Shown: positions 50,326-59,793 of the stretch, piece after piece
Numbering within the stretch: the first letter of the stretch is position 1
Layout of the letters: the number at the start of each line of letters is the position of its first letter
NCBI GenBank assembly: GCA_900637675.1
Contig: LR134389.1
Coordinates: 930,001 to 994,000 of the forward strand
Origin: Streptococcus equi subsp. equi
GTDB taxonomy: Bacteria; Bacillota; Bacilli; Lactobacillales; Streptococcaceae
Length of the DNA: 64,000 nt
Reading direction: 5' to 3'
Notes under the pieces: generated by a model
Database searches by the model: none
Told to the model about the DNA's origin: nothing
Seen by the model: only the letters and a program-made list of their open reading frames with translations
Position numbers and translations under genes: made by a program

Positions 50326-51678
50326 ATGGCAATTCAGTATGATTATATTGTGATTGGTGGTGGGAGCGCTGGGATTGCCTCGGCGAATCGTGCAGCAATG
50401 TACGGTGCTAAGGTCCTATTAGCTGAGGGCAAGGCTATTGGAGGGACCTGTGTTAATTTGGGCTGCGTGCCTAAAAAGGTCATGTGGTATGGCGCACAGG
50501 TAGCAGAAACGATTCATACCTATGCGAAGGATTACGGGTTTACGGTGTTAGAGGATAGGTTTGATTTTAAAACCTTAAAAAGCAATCGTCAGGCCTATAT
50601 TGATCGTATTCATGCCTCTTATGAGAAGGGCTTTGAGCATAACGGGGTTGATCGTATTTATGATTATGCACGATTTATTGATCAGCATACGGTTGACATT
50701 GCAGGTAAGACCTATACAGCCCCCCATATTTTAATCGCTACTGGTGGTCAGCCTATTTTTCCTGACATTGAAGGAGCTGAGCTGGGGATTAGCTCAGATG
50801 GTTTCTTTGCTTTAGATGATATTCCAAAACGAACAGCAGTTGTCGGTGCTGGCTATATTGCTGTTGAGATTGCAGGAGTGCTCAATGCCCTAGGTTCTCA
50901 GACGGATTTGCTGGTTCGCTATGACAGGCCACTGAGGACCTTTGATCAGGATATTATCCAGGTTCTGGTCGATGAGATGAAGGTATCTGGACCAAGGCTG
51001 CATACCAATGCCGATGTTACTAAGGTTACCAAGGCTAATGATGGCTCTCTTCAAGTGCATTTGTCCGATGGTCGTAGGCTTGAAGTGGACCAAGTGATTT
51101 GGGCAATTGGCCGCAAGCCAAATGTGACAGGCTTTGGCTTGGAGCATACAGGAGTTGAGCTGGATAAGAAGGGCTATATTGCTGTTGACGCTTATGAAAA
51201 CACATCTGTTGATGGCATCTATGCTGTTGGTGATGTTAATGGAAAGCTTGCTTTGACCCCAGTCGCTGTCGCAGCAGGTCGTCGCTTGGCAGAGCGCTTG
51301 TTTCATAATAAGCCCAATGAAAAGCTTGATTATAACAAGGTTGCGACAGTTGTCTTTAGCCATCCGCCAATTGGCTCGATCGGCTTAACAGAAGAGGCAG
51401 CTATTCAAGCCTATGGGCAAGCGGCTGTTCGTGTCTATCAATCACAATTTACGTCCATGTATACAGCTATTACTAGTCATCGCCAGCCCTGCCTAATGAA
51501 ATTGATCGTTGCAGGAGAAGAAGAGACCATCGTTGGTCTGCATGGTATTGGTTATGGTGTTGATGAGATGATTCAAGGCTTTGCTGTTGCCATTAAAATG
51601 GGGGCTACTAAGGCTGATTTTGACAATACTGTTGCCATTCACCCTACAGGTGCTGAAGAGTTTGTTACCATGAGATAA
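50326..51678 (+). CDS. gor: Glutathione reductase
   Basis: 450-aa flavin disulfide reductase, important for oxidative-stress defence. FAD site [18 protein letters not shown], redox pair [13 protein letters not shown] (Cys about 42 and 47), NADPH site [16 protein letters not shown] followed by an Arg-containing [11 protein letters not shown] region, and the C-terminal [12 protein letters not shown] with the catalytic His. The last motif and the NADPH region separate it from dihydrolipoamide dehydrogenase. Monocistronic between two terminators. Confidence 0.95.
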   Translation: MAIQYDYIVIGGGSAGIASANRAAMYGAKVLLAEGKAIGGTCVNLGCVPKKVMWYGAQVAETIHTYAKDYGFTVLEDRFDFKTLKSNRQAYIDRIHASYEKGFEHNGVDRIYDYARFIDQHTVDIAGKTYTAPHILIATGGQPIFPDIEGAELGISSDGFFALDDIPKRTAVVGAGYIAVEIAGVLNALGSQTDLLVRYDRPLRTFDQDIIQVLVDEMKVSGPRLHTNADVTKVTKANDGSLQVHLSDGRRLEVDQVIWAIGRKPNVTGFGLEHTGVELDKKGYIAVDAYENTSVDGIYAVGDVNGKLALTPVAVAAGRRLAERLFHNKPNEKLDYNKVATVVFSHPPIGSIGLTEEAAIQAYGQAAVRVYQSQFTSMYTAITSHRQPCLMKLIVAGEEETIVGLHGIGYGVDEMIQGFAVAIKMGATKADFDNTVAIHPTGAEEFVTMR

Positions 51679-51690
51679 CAGCACATGATA

Positions 51691-51744
51691 AAACACGATA
51701 GCAGACAATTCAGAGCTTATCTGAATTGCCTGTTATCGTGTTTT
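51691..51744. terminator. Long bidirectional terminator between gor and the convergent gene
   Basis: Arms AACACGATAGCAGACAATTC and GAATTGCCTGTTATCGTGTT pair almost throughout, with A and T runs outside. Confidence 0.85.
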
Positions 51745-51747
51745 GTG

Positions 51748-52188
51748 TTATGGATTGCTTGTACTGTTAGGAGCTGGCTCATTAGCTGTGGGTTGATTAG
51801 CAGCCGGTGCTTCCGTTTCGGTATTCTGTTGTTTTTCTGTATCCTTAGTAGCAGGATCAGCTGAGCTAGGAGTAGTATGTGTCGCCTGAGTACCGCTAGA
51901 ATCAGAATTAGTTTCTGTCTTGTCAGTCTCTTCCTTATTTGAGTGTGACGACTCCTTTTCAATAATTTTCACAATCGTTGATGTTGATGACGGAGAGGAA
52001 TCGCTTTTGGGTTGCTCATTTGATGGTTGTAGAGCTCGATTAATAGTGATTGTCGCTACAACAATACTCAGAACACTACCAACTAAGGCAATGGTTTTTT
52101 GAAGGGCGGTAAAGCCAGTTTTAATATGCTTTGTGGGAATACTTGCTGATTTTTTAGGCTTTTGTTGACGTGAATAATGTGATGACAT
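51748..52188 (-). CDS. Single-pass membrane protein with low-complexity Ser/Thr/Glu tail
   Basis: 146 aa, strong ribosome site (AAAGGAGAT on the minus strand). A basic cytoplasmic N-terminus (residues 1-28) leads to one membrane helix (TIALVGSVLSIVVATITI, about 32-49); the remaining 95 residues are Ser, Thr, Glu, Pro and Ala rich with no folded domain in sight, and end PAPNSTSNP. It is probably exposed to the wall. I recognise no function. Convergent with gor, divergent from iscS. Confidence 0.7.
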   Translation of the reverse strand: MSSHYSRQQKPKKSASIPTKHIKTGFTALQKTIALVGSVLSIVVATITINRALQPSNEQPKSDSSPSSTSTIVKIIEKESSHSNKEETDKTETNSDSSGTQATHTTPSSADPATKDTEKQQNTETEAPAANQPTANEPAPNSTSNP

Positions 52189-52427
52189 GAGAATATCTCC
52201 TTTAACGAGTCATAGGCTAGCTAAAGTCAAATGCTTTAGGTCTTTAATGGCTAACAGGCATTTCAGACTTAGCTCTATCATCTACCAGTATAATCTAGAA
52301 CAAAAATCAAGTCAACGGTTTACCTTATTGTCTAGGATAGAGTTGTCCTATCCTGCAAAAAGATCTATTTTTTCATTTCATCAAATTTGTGATACAATAA
52401 AGTATTGAATAAAAATGAAGGTGACAC

Positions 52428-53570
52428 ATGATTTATTTTGATAATGCAGCCACTACCAAGCCTTACGAAGAGGCACTTAAAACGTATCAGGAAGTGGCCA
52501 GTAAGATTTACGGCAATCCCTCTAGTCTCCATCAGCTAGGAGCCAATGCCAGTCGTATATTGGAGGCTTCGCGCAGGCAAATAGCGGCCTTACTTGATGT
52601 AGAGGCCAAAGAGATTTTCTTTACCTCTGGCGGAACGGAAAGCGACAATTGGGCTATCAAGGGGATTGCCTTTGAAAAATCTCACTTTGGTAAGCACATC
52701 ATTGTCTCAGCCATTGAGCACCCAGCTGTCAGAGAAAGCGCCAAATGGCTAGAAAGTCAAGGCTTTGAGCTGTCTTATGCTCCTGTCACAGATAAGGGAG
52801 TTGTTGATGTCAAAAAGCTAGCTGCCTTAATCCGAAAAGATACCATATTAGTTTCCATTATGGCGGTTAACAATGAGATTGGGTCAATTCAGCCGATTGC
52901 AGCCATATCAGAGCTTTTGGCTGATAAGCCCACCATTACCTTTCATGTCGATGCTGTTCAGGCTATTGGGAAGCTTCCTGTTGAGGCTTACTTAACCGCG
53001 CGTGTTGACTTAGCTTCTTTTTCTGGTCATAAATTTCATGCTGTTCGTGGTGTTGGCTTTCTTTATAAAAAATCAGGAAAGCGAATCACTCCCTTATTGG
53101 TCGGTGGCGGTCAAGAAGATGAGCTACGTTCGACAACTGAAAACGTGGCAGCTATTGCAAGTATGGCCAAGGCTTTAAGGATCATCACAGAAAGACAGGA
53201 TAGATCTCAAGCAAGGATAGCAGCCATGAAAAAGGTTATTTATCAAGCCTTGCAGGCCTATGAGGATACCATTCTCTTTTCTGAGATAGATGATTTTGCT
53301 CCTCATATTCTGACCTTTGGTATAAAGGGCGTTCGTGGAGAGGTTATTGTGCACGCATTTGAAAAGCATGAGATTTATATATCAACAACGAGTGCCTGCT
53401 CATCAAAGGTTGGAAAGCCGGCAGGAACCTTAGTCTCAATGGGAATTCCAGCAGCATTGGCTCAAACAGCAGTCCGTATCAGCCTAGATGATGATAATGA
53501 TATGGGACAGGTTGAGCAATTTTTAACGATTTTTAAACAGATTTATGAAAAAACACAAAAGGTTAGATAA
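52428..53570 (+). CDS. Cysteine desulfurase (IscS/NifS type)
   Basis: 380-aa PLP enzyme that releases sulfur from cysteine. [12 protein letters not shown] opens the protein; [15 protein letters not shown] holds the PLP Lys; the flexible loop [15 protein letters not shown] holds the persulfide Cys. It is followed after one base by thiI, so its sulfur probably goes to 4-thiouridine in tRNA (the dedicated-desulfurase arrangement of Bacillus NifZ-ThiI), rather than to general Fe-S assembly. A TGATACAAT -10 lies at 52390-52398. Confidence 0.93.
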   Translation: MIYFDNAATTKPYEEALKTYQEVASKIYGNPSSLHQLGANASRILEASRRQIAALLDVEAKEIFFTSGGTESDNWAIKGIAFEKSHFGKHIIVSAIEHPAVRESAKWLESQGFELSYAPVTDKGVVDVKKLAALIRKDTILVSIMAVNNEIGSIQPIAAISELLADKPTITFHVDAVQAIGKLPVEAYLTARVDLASFSGHKFHAVRGVGFLYKKSGKRITPLLVGGGQEDELRSTTENVAAIASMAKALRIITERQDRSQARIAAMKKVIYQALQAYEDTILFSEIDDFAPHILTFGIKGVRGEVIVHAFEKHEIYISTTSACSSKVGKPAGTLVSMGIPAALAQTAVRISLDDDNDMGQVEQFLTIFKQIYEKTQKVR

Positions 53571-53571
53571 T

Positions 53572-54786
53572 ATGAAATATTCAGAAATAATGGTTCGTCA
53601 TGGGGAGTTATCGACCAAGGGAAAAAACCGTATGCGGTTTATTAATCGGCTAAAAGCTAATATTCAAGATGTTCTTTCTGCCTATTCTGAGGTGACAGTC
53701 AGATCAACTCGAGACAGGACCCATGTTTTACTTAATGGTGCAGATGATAGGTCTGTGATTGAAGCCTTAAAGCCGGTGTTTGGTATTCAGGGCTTATCTC
53801 CTGTCTATAAAGTTGAAAAAAGTGTCCCTGTACTGATAGCAGCAGTTCAGGAGATTATGAGCTCCTTGTATCGCGAAGGGCTAACCTTTAAAATATCCAG
53901 CAAGCGTAGTGACCATCAGTTTGAGCTAGATAGCCGCGACCTCAACCACACCTTAGGAGCAGCCGTCTTTGAGGCTTTGCCGCATATCAAGGCACAGATG
54001 AAAAATCCTGATGTTACCCTAAAGGTCGAAATTCGTGATGAGGCTGCTTATCTGTCTCACGAAGATATAAAGGGAGCTGGAGGGCTGCCGGTTGGAGCTT
54101 CAGGAAAGGGAATGCTGATGCTATCAGGTGGTATTGATTCACCGGTTGCGGGCTATCTATCCCTGAAACGAGGTGTTGAGATTGAGGCAGTGCATTTTGC
54201 AAGCCCACCCTATACCAGTCCTGGTGCGCTAAGAAAAGCCAAGGATCTAACGCAGCGCTTAACACGTTTTGGAGGTAATATACAGTTTATCGAGGTTCCA
54301 TTTACCGAGATTCAAGAGGAGATCAAGCATAAGGCACCCGAAGCCTATTTGATGACACTTACTAGACGCTTCATGCTGCGGATCACAGATGCTATTCGTG
54401 AGAAGCGAAAGGCTTTAGTGATTATTAACGGTGAAAGCTTAGGACAGGTTGCAAGCCAGACCTTAGAGAGCATGCAGGCTATTAATGCAGTCACTTCAAC
54501 TCCGATTATCAGACCAGTTGTGGCAATGGATAAGCTAGAAATCATTGATATCGCTCAGCAAATTGACACCTTTGATATTTCCATTCAGCCCTTTGAAGAC
54601 TGCTGTACTATTTTTGCTCCTGATCGTCCCAAAACCAATCCCAAGCTAGCAAATGTTGAACGATATGAGTCTCGCTTTGATGTCGACGGATTGGTCGAGC
54701 GAGCAGTGGCAGGGATCAGAGTAACTGAGATCACTCCTGAAATCGAAACTGACAGCTTATCAACGCTTATTGAGGAATTGTTGTAG
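53572..54786 (+). CDS. thiI: tRNA 4-thiouridine synthase ThiI
   Basis: 404 aa from ATG 53572 ([20 protein letters not shown]). Order: ferredoxin-like and THUMP domains (residues 1-165, [14 protein letters not shown] and the [12 protein letters not shown] strand), then the PP-loop adenylating domain with [15 protein letters not shown] and [12 protein letters not shown]. It lacks the C-terminal rhodanese domain of the E. coli protein, as usual in firmicutes, and so needs the desulfurase encoded just before it. Confidence 0.96.
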   Translation: MKYSEIMVRHGELSTKGKNRMRFINRLKANIQDVLSAYSEVTVRSTRDRTHVLLNGADDRSVIEALKPVFGIQGLSPVYKVEKSVPVLIAAVQEIMSSLYREGLTFKISSKRSDHQFELDSRDLNHTLGAAVFEALPHIKAQMKNPDVTLKVEIRDEAAYLSHEDIKGAGGLPVGASGKGMLMLSGGIDSPVAGYLSLKRGVEIEAVHFASPPYTSPGALRKAKDLTQRLTRFGGNIQFIEVPFTEIQEEIKHKAPEAYLMTLTRRFMLRITDAIREKRKALVIINGESLGQVASQTLESMQAINAVTSTPIIRPVVAMDKLEIIDIAQQIDTFDISIQPFEDCCTIFAPDRPKTNPKLANVERYESRFDVDGLVERAVAGIRVTEITPEIETDSLSTLIEELL

Positions 54787-54836
54787 GAGGTGCGCACCTA
54801 GCCCTACAACATAAGCAGTCTATCTAAACAGTCAAA

Positions 54837-54881
54837 AAAAGCCAGACCTATTAGTTATTAAAGGCTCTGGCTTTTGTTTTT
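54837..54881 (+). terminator. Terminator of iscS-thiI
   Basis: AAAAGCCAGACCT pairs with AGGCTCTGGCTTTT around an AT-rich loop; further T follow. Confidence 0.8.
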
Positions 54882-54907
54882 AGCTGATTTTGCTCAAATT
54901 CTCTTAT

Positions 54908-55164
54908 TTAGCTGCTAAAATACTGGATAATCTCATCAGAAAGGACCTCCTCGTATTGTTTCATAGCCTCTTCATTGGTTAAGCCCATCGTCTGTAGGTA
55001 GGCTTTCAAGGATTCGGCAATGCCATGTCTGGTCAAATCCTCTACCGTAACCGCTTGAATAGGCTTTTCCTGAACAGCCTCAGCTAGCTGCAAAGACAAT
55101 GAGTGACAGCCAGTTAATAAGAGACTGGCTAATAGTGTACAACTTATCAATATAGATTTTTCAT
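54908..55164 (-). CDS. Small lipoprotein, frame broken at its start codon region
   Basis: About 86 residues. The ribosome site AAAGGAGGGAAA and ATG 55162-55164 (minus strand) are excellent, but from this ATG the frame stops after five codons. With one more A in the run at 55157-55161 it reads MKKSILISCTLLASLLLTGC, a clean lipoprotein signal with the lipidated Cys, joining the open frame. The mature part (SLSLQLAEAVQEKPIQAVTVEDLTRHG...) is helical and acidic. Function unknown. Its neighbour is the IgG protease gene. Confidence 0.72.
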
Positions 55165-55433
55165 ATATTTCCCTCCTTTCATGAAAATTATATGAAAACA
55201 ACCATAAATTGTAAACTATTTGGATTTATTTTTAGTATAATATTCGTATTTTATGTTCAAAAAATGATTTTTTTATTAAGATAAATAATAACGTTTGTTT
55301 TTTATGTCAGGTATCTAGTTTACTTATCTTAGAAAAGAACAACAGGCACATTAATGTTTAACAAAACAAGAGCTTAAAGAGTTCATGACAAGCTTTAACC
55401 AATGACAGTGAGCTAATAGGGCTATTGTTAGAC

Positions 55434-55464
55434 GAAAAAACAGACCAATAAGCACTTGGTCTGT
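55434..55464 (-). terminator. Terminator of the IgG protease gene
   Basis: On the minus strand ACAGACCAA pairs with TTGGTCTGT around a short loop, followed by six T. The 230 bases between it and the lipoprotein gene hold no other feature I can support. Confidence 0.8.
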
Positions 55465-55480
55465 TCCTAATGATGACTGG

Positions 55481-56530
55481 TTAGCTCAGTTTCTGCCATA
55501 TGTCCTTGCCACTGGAAAGCGTAAATAAGCCTAATACTTGAGCGCCAATGTTTTCTCCTTCTATTTTCTTGGCAGAAATGGCGACATGTCTATGAGCATT
55601 AATGCCGACAAAATATTTTTTCATACCAATAGACGCATTAGCATCTGAGTCTGTGACATAGATGGCCTCAAGGTTTCCTTCAGCATTAAAATCAGCTCCC
55701 CACAAGTTAATCACATGGCTAATGCTAACATTGGCGTAGGTATGTGATAAAGCAAGGGCTCTTCCTTCAGTCAGTTCTTGCTTGATAATGGTGCTGATGT
55801 CATTTAGTCCTTTATTTTTTAAATCATGACGAGCTGTCAAGAGCGTTGTCTGATCTCCTCTGGTGAAAACAGCATCGAAAATACCACCTCGTTTGTCCTT
55901 GTCCTGATAAGGTCGATTGACATCAGTAGACTGTGTTTTAAACACATTTAAGTAGTAACCATTGATAAACATGTCTAGAACAAGATCAGGCATAACCCCG
56001 AGTTGACGTGCTGATAGATTTGGAAAGGCTTTATCTCTAAAATAATTAAAAAGCTGACTATTGGTTTGACTGTCCTTGGTATCGATAGCAGCTTTCAAAT
56101 CAAATAGCTCTTGGTTGTTAAAAATGATTTTTTGCTTTTCAGGGTGTTTACTTAAATAGGCTTCAATCTCTGTTTTATTTTGATCAAACCACCAATGCAG
56201 CATATTACCTGCCGTTGCTGCGCCACACAAGAGATTATCCTTCCCATCGAAGGCCTTGGTGATATCGTACCAGCCTTGATGAGCAAGATATGGCGCATGG
56301 ATCACATCTTCGTTATTATATCGAAACTGCTCGGGTGTTAGTGGTGTAACACCTTTGGTCCATACAGAAGTGATCTGATGTGGTACTTCTTTGGCATAAG
56401 CTTCCGTAGCATTCCTTTGGTAATCGTCAGCATAAGTAATGTTTGAACTCGCCAGGCTAAAAATAGCTATAGCAGTTAAGAGACCAGCTGATAAGGAGTG
56501 AGGTTTATTTGGATAAGCTATTGTTTTCAT
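55481..56530 (-). CDS. ideE: Secreted IgG-cleaving cysteine protease (IdeE/IdeZ, Mac/IdeS family)
   Basis: 349 aa from the ATG at 56530 (MKTIAYPNKPHSLSAG), preceded by AAAGGG; earlier codons in frame are leader. Signal peptide to about residue 34 (SSNITYA|DD). It is the S. equi member of the IdeS family, which cuts IgG in the lower hinge. The catalytic residues are visible: Cys in NLLCGAATAGNMLHWW, His in NVSISHVINLWGADF and Asp in IYVTDSDANASIG. Called ideE in subspecies equi and ideZ in zooepidemicus; I cannot tell which. One residue, Arg in NAHRHVAIS, stands where IdeS has Gly. Confidence 0.96.
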   Translation of the reverse strand: MKTIAYPNKPHSLSAGLLTAIAIFSLASSNITYADDYQRNATEAYAKEVPHQITSVWTKGVTPLTPEQFRYNNEDVIHAPYLAHQGWYDITKAFDGKDNLLCGAATAGNMLHWWFDQNKTEIEAYLSKHPEKQKIIFNNQELFDLKAAIDTKDSQTNSQLFNYFRDKAFPNLSARQLGVMPDLVLDMFINGYYLNVFKTQSTDVNRPYQDKDKRGGIFDAVFTRGDQTTLLTARHDLKNKGLNDISTIIKQELTEGRALALSHTYANVSISHVINLWGADFNAEGNLEAIYVTDSDANASIGMKKYFVGINAHRHVAISAKKIEGENIGAQVLGLFTLSSGKDIWQKLS

Positions 56531-56585
56531 ATAACCCTTTCTTGTTATGGTGATATTATCATTAAATAATGTTAATGACATTTAT

Positions 56586-56613
56586 ATATTATCACAATAT
56601 TTTGTTGAGACAA
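56586..56613 (-). promoter_or_regulatory. Promoter of the IgG protease gene
   Basis: On the minus strand TTGTCT (56608-56613), 16 bases, TAATAT (56586-56591). The leader contains ATTAAATAATG and GTTAATG repeats, similar to the ATTARA sites bound by CovR in group A Streptococcus; control by a CovR-like regulator is inference. Confidence 0.5.
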
Positions 56614-57053
56614 TGCTTTTGATAAGCTTTATTTATTAGTAAATAGTGATGAGATAGTAGAGATGCTGGCAGACTGGATCTCTATAATGGATATTTCAGC
56701 TTGGTTTATGTTAGCGTTACCTATTTTACCAATGATGATACCGTTTGGTATTGTTGGTGTCATGCCTTAGACATGAGCTGTTATTATTGAGACCACTAAT
56801 AAGAGCTAGTGTAGGCTTTGATGTTATTGGGATTCTTGCACAATCTTAGCCAAGCTTAGTCAGCAAATCAGGGCATTAGCTAGGATAGTAAGGACAATGG
56901 TGCAGTTATTACTTGATTAGCTAGGCGGACGATTTAGGAGATGGTCTGGTTACTAAGCAGATTGACAAAGAGAAGCATAGCTCTATCAAGTTAAAACCGC
57001 TCGGAAGGTTGTCTGAGCAGTTTTGATCTATGATAACTTATTGGGTTATTTCA
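56614..57053 (+). other. Intergenic region with a possible 35-aa hydrophobic peptide and a hairpin
   Basis: No recognised gene in 440 bases. A plus-strand ORF at 56663-56770 encodes 35 residues, very hydrophobic after MLADWISIMDISAW, without a good ribosome site. A hairpin at 56993-57024 (AAAACCGCTC with GAGCAGTTTT) probably ends the minus-strand gene that follows. Confidence 0.4.
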
Positions 57054-57395
57054 TTAAAAAGGGGAATAGTCGTTATAAAATTTAGCTAATTCAGATAGAA
57101 CTGCAGAAATAACTTCACTACGAGTTTTACCCTTAAAGTCAGCTAGTAGCTTTTTGTAATCTTGATCAGCCATAGAGTCCGAATAAAGAGTGGCATCAAA
57201 ATGGTTAAGGCCTAGACTCTCCAAGAATGACACCAAATCATCGTATCCTTCTTGCTTAGGCGTCAAAAGATATTCCACGTCACCATAAACATAGTCATCA
57301 GCTTTGCTGATGTGGGTTGAAGCTGTTAGGCAGACTCCTGCCAAAGCTAGGGCAGCCATTGTAGAAACCATAAATTTCTTACAAGCTTGTGTCAT
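57054..57395 (-). CDS. Small secreted protein of unknown function
   Basis: 113 aa from the ATG at 57395 (MTQACKKFMVSTMAAL), with GGAGGA upstream; the longer reading from 57416 has no ribosome site. A clear signal peptide (cleavage near SKA|DD, residue 32) leaves an 81-residue mature protein, DDYVYGDVEYLLTPKQEGYD..., acidic and mainly helical, with no Cys. A good promoter stands at 57468-57496. The mature start resembles that of the neighbouring IgG protease only in the short KADDY/YADDY junction. I know no family; its place beside ideE suggests a host-interaction role. Confidence 0.75.
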   Translation of the reverse strand: MTQACKKFMVSTMAALALAGVCLTASTHISKADDYVYGDVEYLLTPKQEGYDDLVSFLESLGLNHFDATLYSDSMADQDYKKLLADFKGKTRSEVISAVLSELAKFYNDYSPF

Positions 57396-57467
57396 ATAAG
57401 TGTCCTCCATTTCCAACGGTTCCTTTGTCCGTCGTTATTTTTGTGATATTTTCCTTATCACAATGTT

Positions 57468-57496
57468 AGTTTAACTCAAAATCTGTCAAAAGTCAA
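57468..57496 (-). promoter_or_regulatory. Promoter of the small secreted protein gene
   Basis: On the minus strand TTGACT (57491-57496), 17 bases, TAAACT (57468-57473). Confidence 0.5.
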
Positions 57497-57895
57497 ATGT
57501 TTTTGTAATTAAATTAATAAAGTGTTTTTAAAAAATTAAATAAATGTAGCTTTTGGAATAATTAAATTATTGAAATTTTGTAAAGAAGCACAATATCATA
57601 ACAGATGATATCTATAAAGCAGCAGTAAATGATGTCTATATAACAGGCAATACAGGGCAATTATCCGAAAAAATTTGATAATGTGCTGTCAATGAAGCAA
57701 GTAGAAGAAGTATTATAAAAAAATAAATATAAGATTAGCTAAAGAGAAAATTCAAGCTGTTCTTAAAGGATTTTTTGGCCTTTTTTTTGCTATCACTTTC
57801 ATAGAAACTTACGGTAACCCACGAACAGGACAAAAAGAAAAAACCTTGATTTAACAAGGTTTTAGTAAGTTATGGTAACTTACGGTAAGTATTGA
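57497..57895. other. Gene-poor region beside tmRNA with a decayed coding fragment and short repeats
   Basis: A start-less frame at 57574-57678 reads NFVKKHNIITDDIYKAAVND..., and a second piece in another frame (FDNVLSMKQVEEVL) follows at once, as in a decayed gene. The 12-mer AACTTACGGTAA occurs at 57806-57817 and 57877-57888, with an inverted GTAAGTTA between, just outside the tmRNA 3' end. Confidence 0.4.
57836..57864 (-). terminator. Terminator of tmRNA
   Basis: On the minus strand AAAACCTTG pairs with CAAGGTTTT around TTAAAT, followed by a T-rich tail. Confidence 0.75.
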
Positions 57896-58241
57896 TGGAG
57901 CTGGTGGGAGTCGAACCCACGTCCAAACACCTGCTAACCTATTTGTCTACAACCATAGGTTATGTCTTACTTTAACAGACCAAGGACACATAACTCAAGC
58001 CATCAGCCTGCGAGTCTAGGGTTCTCTTTTTAGGTGACTAGACAATCACCTAAACGTAGCTTGCTGTTTTGAGACCTCTAATAAGACACAAGCAATCCTA
58101 TAGAAGTCACGCCGGCTGGTTTTTAGGCAGCTAAAGCGTAAGTTGTGTTATTTTTTGCAGTTATATTTAACTGGCATTTTTACATCTGCCGATGAGTTGC
58201 AAAATAGGCCTCATAATGCCTGTCGAATCCGTAACAACCCC
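57896..58241 (-). ncRNA. ssrA: Transfer-messenger RNA (tmRNA)
   Basis: The minus strand begins GGGGTTGTTACGGATTCGAC and ends with a tRNA-like GGTTCGACTCCCACCAGCTCCA, the terminal CCA being encoded. The tag frame at 58158-58123 reads GCA AAA AAT AAC ACA ACT TAC GCT TTA GCT GCC TAA, that is AKNNTTYALAA, one residue different from the GAS tag as I recall it. It rescues stalled ribosomes with SmpB. About 346 bases, the normal size. Confidence 0.98.
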
Positions 58242-58273
58242 ATAAAAAGGCGTATGAGATACTTACGGATGCT

Positions 58274-58302
58274 AGTATAGCAAAATTTTTTTAAAATGGC
58301 AA
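58274..58302 (-). promoter_or_regulatory. Promoter of ssrA
   Basis: On the minus strand TTGCCA (58297-58302), 17 bases, TATACT (58274-58279). Its -35 hexamer is also the best -35 candidate for the divergent VTT gene. Confidence 0.75.
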
Positions 58303-58316
58303 AAAAATAGCGCTTA

Positions 58317-58325
58317 TGGTATGAT
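58317..58325 (+). promoter_or_regulatory. Extended -10 promoter of the VTT gene
   Basis: TGGTATGAT, ending 6 bases before the ATG at 58332; 17 bases upstream stands TGGCAA (58297-58302). The expected start of transcription is the ATG itself. Confidence 0.55.
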
Positions 58326-58331
58326 GAAGCT

Positions 58332-58943
58332 ATGAGAAATAATGAGTTGAAGCCTTATGTGATATGGCAAAAAGTGATTAAGCTATTAGGAAGTCTGGCT
58401 TTAGTCGGATCTTTTTTGCTAGCCTTTTGGTTTTACAGGCTTGGCATTTTAAATGACAGCAATGCACTCAAGGATCTTGTTCATAGTCACAAGGTTTTTG
58501 GCCCCCTTGTTTTTGTCGGTGTGCAAATTGTTCAGATTGTTTTTCCTATTATTCCAGGTGGTATGACAACTATTGCAGGCTTTTTGATTTTTGGCCCTTT
58601 GCTGGGTTTTCTTTATAACTATGTTGGTATCTTCATTGGTAGTGTGATTCTGTTTTTACTTGTGAAGACCTATGGTAGGCGCTTTATTTTACTGTTTATA
58701 GAGGAACAGACCTTTTACAAGTATGAGAGAAAATTAGAGATGCCATATTATGAGAGATTGTTTATTCTCTGTATGCTTTCTCCGATTTCACCAGCAGATA
58801 TTATGGTCATGATTACTGGGCTGACAGAGATGTCGTTGAAGCGTTTTGTGACCATTATTTTAATCACGAAGCCACTATCAATTATTGGCTACAGCTATCT
58901 TTTTATCTTTGGAAAGGATTTGATCCTATGGTTTTTCCATTAA
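58332..58943 (+). CDS. VTT-domain membrane protein (TVP38/DedA-related)
   Basis: 203 aa with about five hydrophobic segments. The central VFVGVQIVQIVFPIIPGGMTTIAGFLIFGPLLGFLYNYVG stretch and the later SPISPADIMVMITGLTEMSLKRF have the Pro/Gly pattern of the VTT (SNARE-associated) domain. Relatives act as lipid scramblases or undecaprenyl-phosphate translocases; the role here is unknown. No ribosome site precedes the ATG, so it is probably leaderless. Confidence 0.85.
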   Translation: MRNNELKPYVIWQKVIKLLGSLALVGSFLLAFWFYRLGILNDSNALKDLVHSHKVFGPLVFVGVQIVQIVFPIIPGGMTTIAGFLIFGPLLGFLYNYVGIFIGSVILFLLVKTYGRRFILLFIEEQTFYKYERKLEMPYYERLFILCMLSPISPADIMVMITGLTEMSLKRFVTIILITKPLSIIGYSYLFIFGKDLILWFFH

Positions 58944-58989
58944 AAAAGTCTAGGCATTGCCTGATAAGCAGTGGCTAGACTTTTTGTTA

Positions 58990-59784
58990 TCATTGGATAT
59001 TAAGCTTGTTTTTGATGATGAAGTGAGTAGCAACGTAAAGGATAATGCCTTCAACTAGTTGCTCTATGTTTAAAATAGATATGGCTGTATGATCACCGAA
59101 ATAGAGTAGCGAGTCTGAGCTATTTGGGTTGACGGTGAAAAACGCATCATTTAAATAAGTCATGACGACAATAATGATAATAACTAAAATGAAATAGGCA
59201 CAAAATGCCATCAAACCACGACGATTTGAAAATAGCTGACCAATTGAGATTGCTAGATAAATCAATAGTATACTTGTTATGGTTGACAAAAGCATGTAGA
59301 TGAGGATAGAAGCATTTTCGACTAAGTTTTCTGGCTTCATAATTGTCTTTAGCACCTTTAGTAGATAGGTAAAGTCAACTGTTGGCGCTATTAAAATAAA
59401 GATACCGATTAATAGGTTAATGCCATTAAAAATACTGCAAACAAAGGACGCTAACAGCTTGGACAAGATAATCTGATGTGCTGTTACTGGTAGTGTCAGT
59501 GTTAAGTATCCCTCGCGCCCAAAGACATTTTTGTTAAAGCGATTAATGATGATTAATAGCGTTGATAAGAATGATCCGGCAATCAGAGAACCAAACGTTA
59601 ATGAGAGTGTGAGAGGAACCATTTTGTTTGCCAGACTTGTTGTTAAACCAACCTCGTCAGGATTGTTTGTAAGCGTATTGATGGTAAAAGAAAGGACTAT
59701 CGCGATAGCAATGACACCGGCATTAAGCGCAAAATACCACTTGCCAATTGATCTAAATTCGTATTTTAATAATTTTCCAAACAT
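58990..59784 (-). CDS. ABC transporter permease (YtrA-regulated type)
   Basis: 264-aa membrane protein with six hydrophobic segments, starting MFGKLLKYEFRSIGKWYFALNAG, an opening common to ABC-2-type permeases of GntR/YtrA-controlled operons. Third gene of a three-gene operon; its ribosome site AGGAGG falls directly behind the restored stop of the ATPase gene. The substrate is unknown; cell-envelope or antimicrobial-peptide stress is the usual context. Confidence 0.8.
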   Translation of the reverse strand: MFGKLLKYEFRSIGKWYFALNAGVIAIAIVLSFTINTLTNNPDEVGLTTSLANKMVPLTLSLTFGSLIAGSFLSTLLIIINRFNKNVFGREGYLTLTLPVTAHQIILSKLLASFVCSIFNGINLLIGIFILIAPTVDFTYLLKVLKTIMKPENLVENASILIYMLLSTITSILLIYLAISIGQLFSNRRGLMAFCAYFILVIIIIVVMTYLNDAFFTVNPNSSDSLLYFGDHTAISILNIEQLVEGIILYVATHFIIKNKLNIQ

Positions 59785-59793
59785 GCCTACCTC

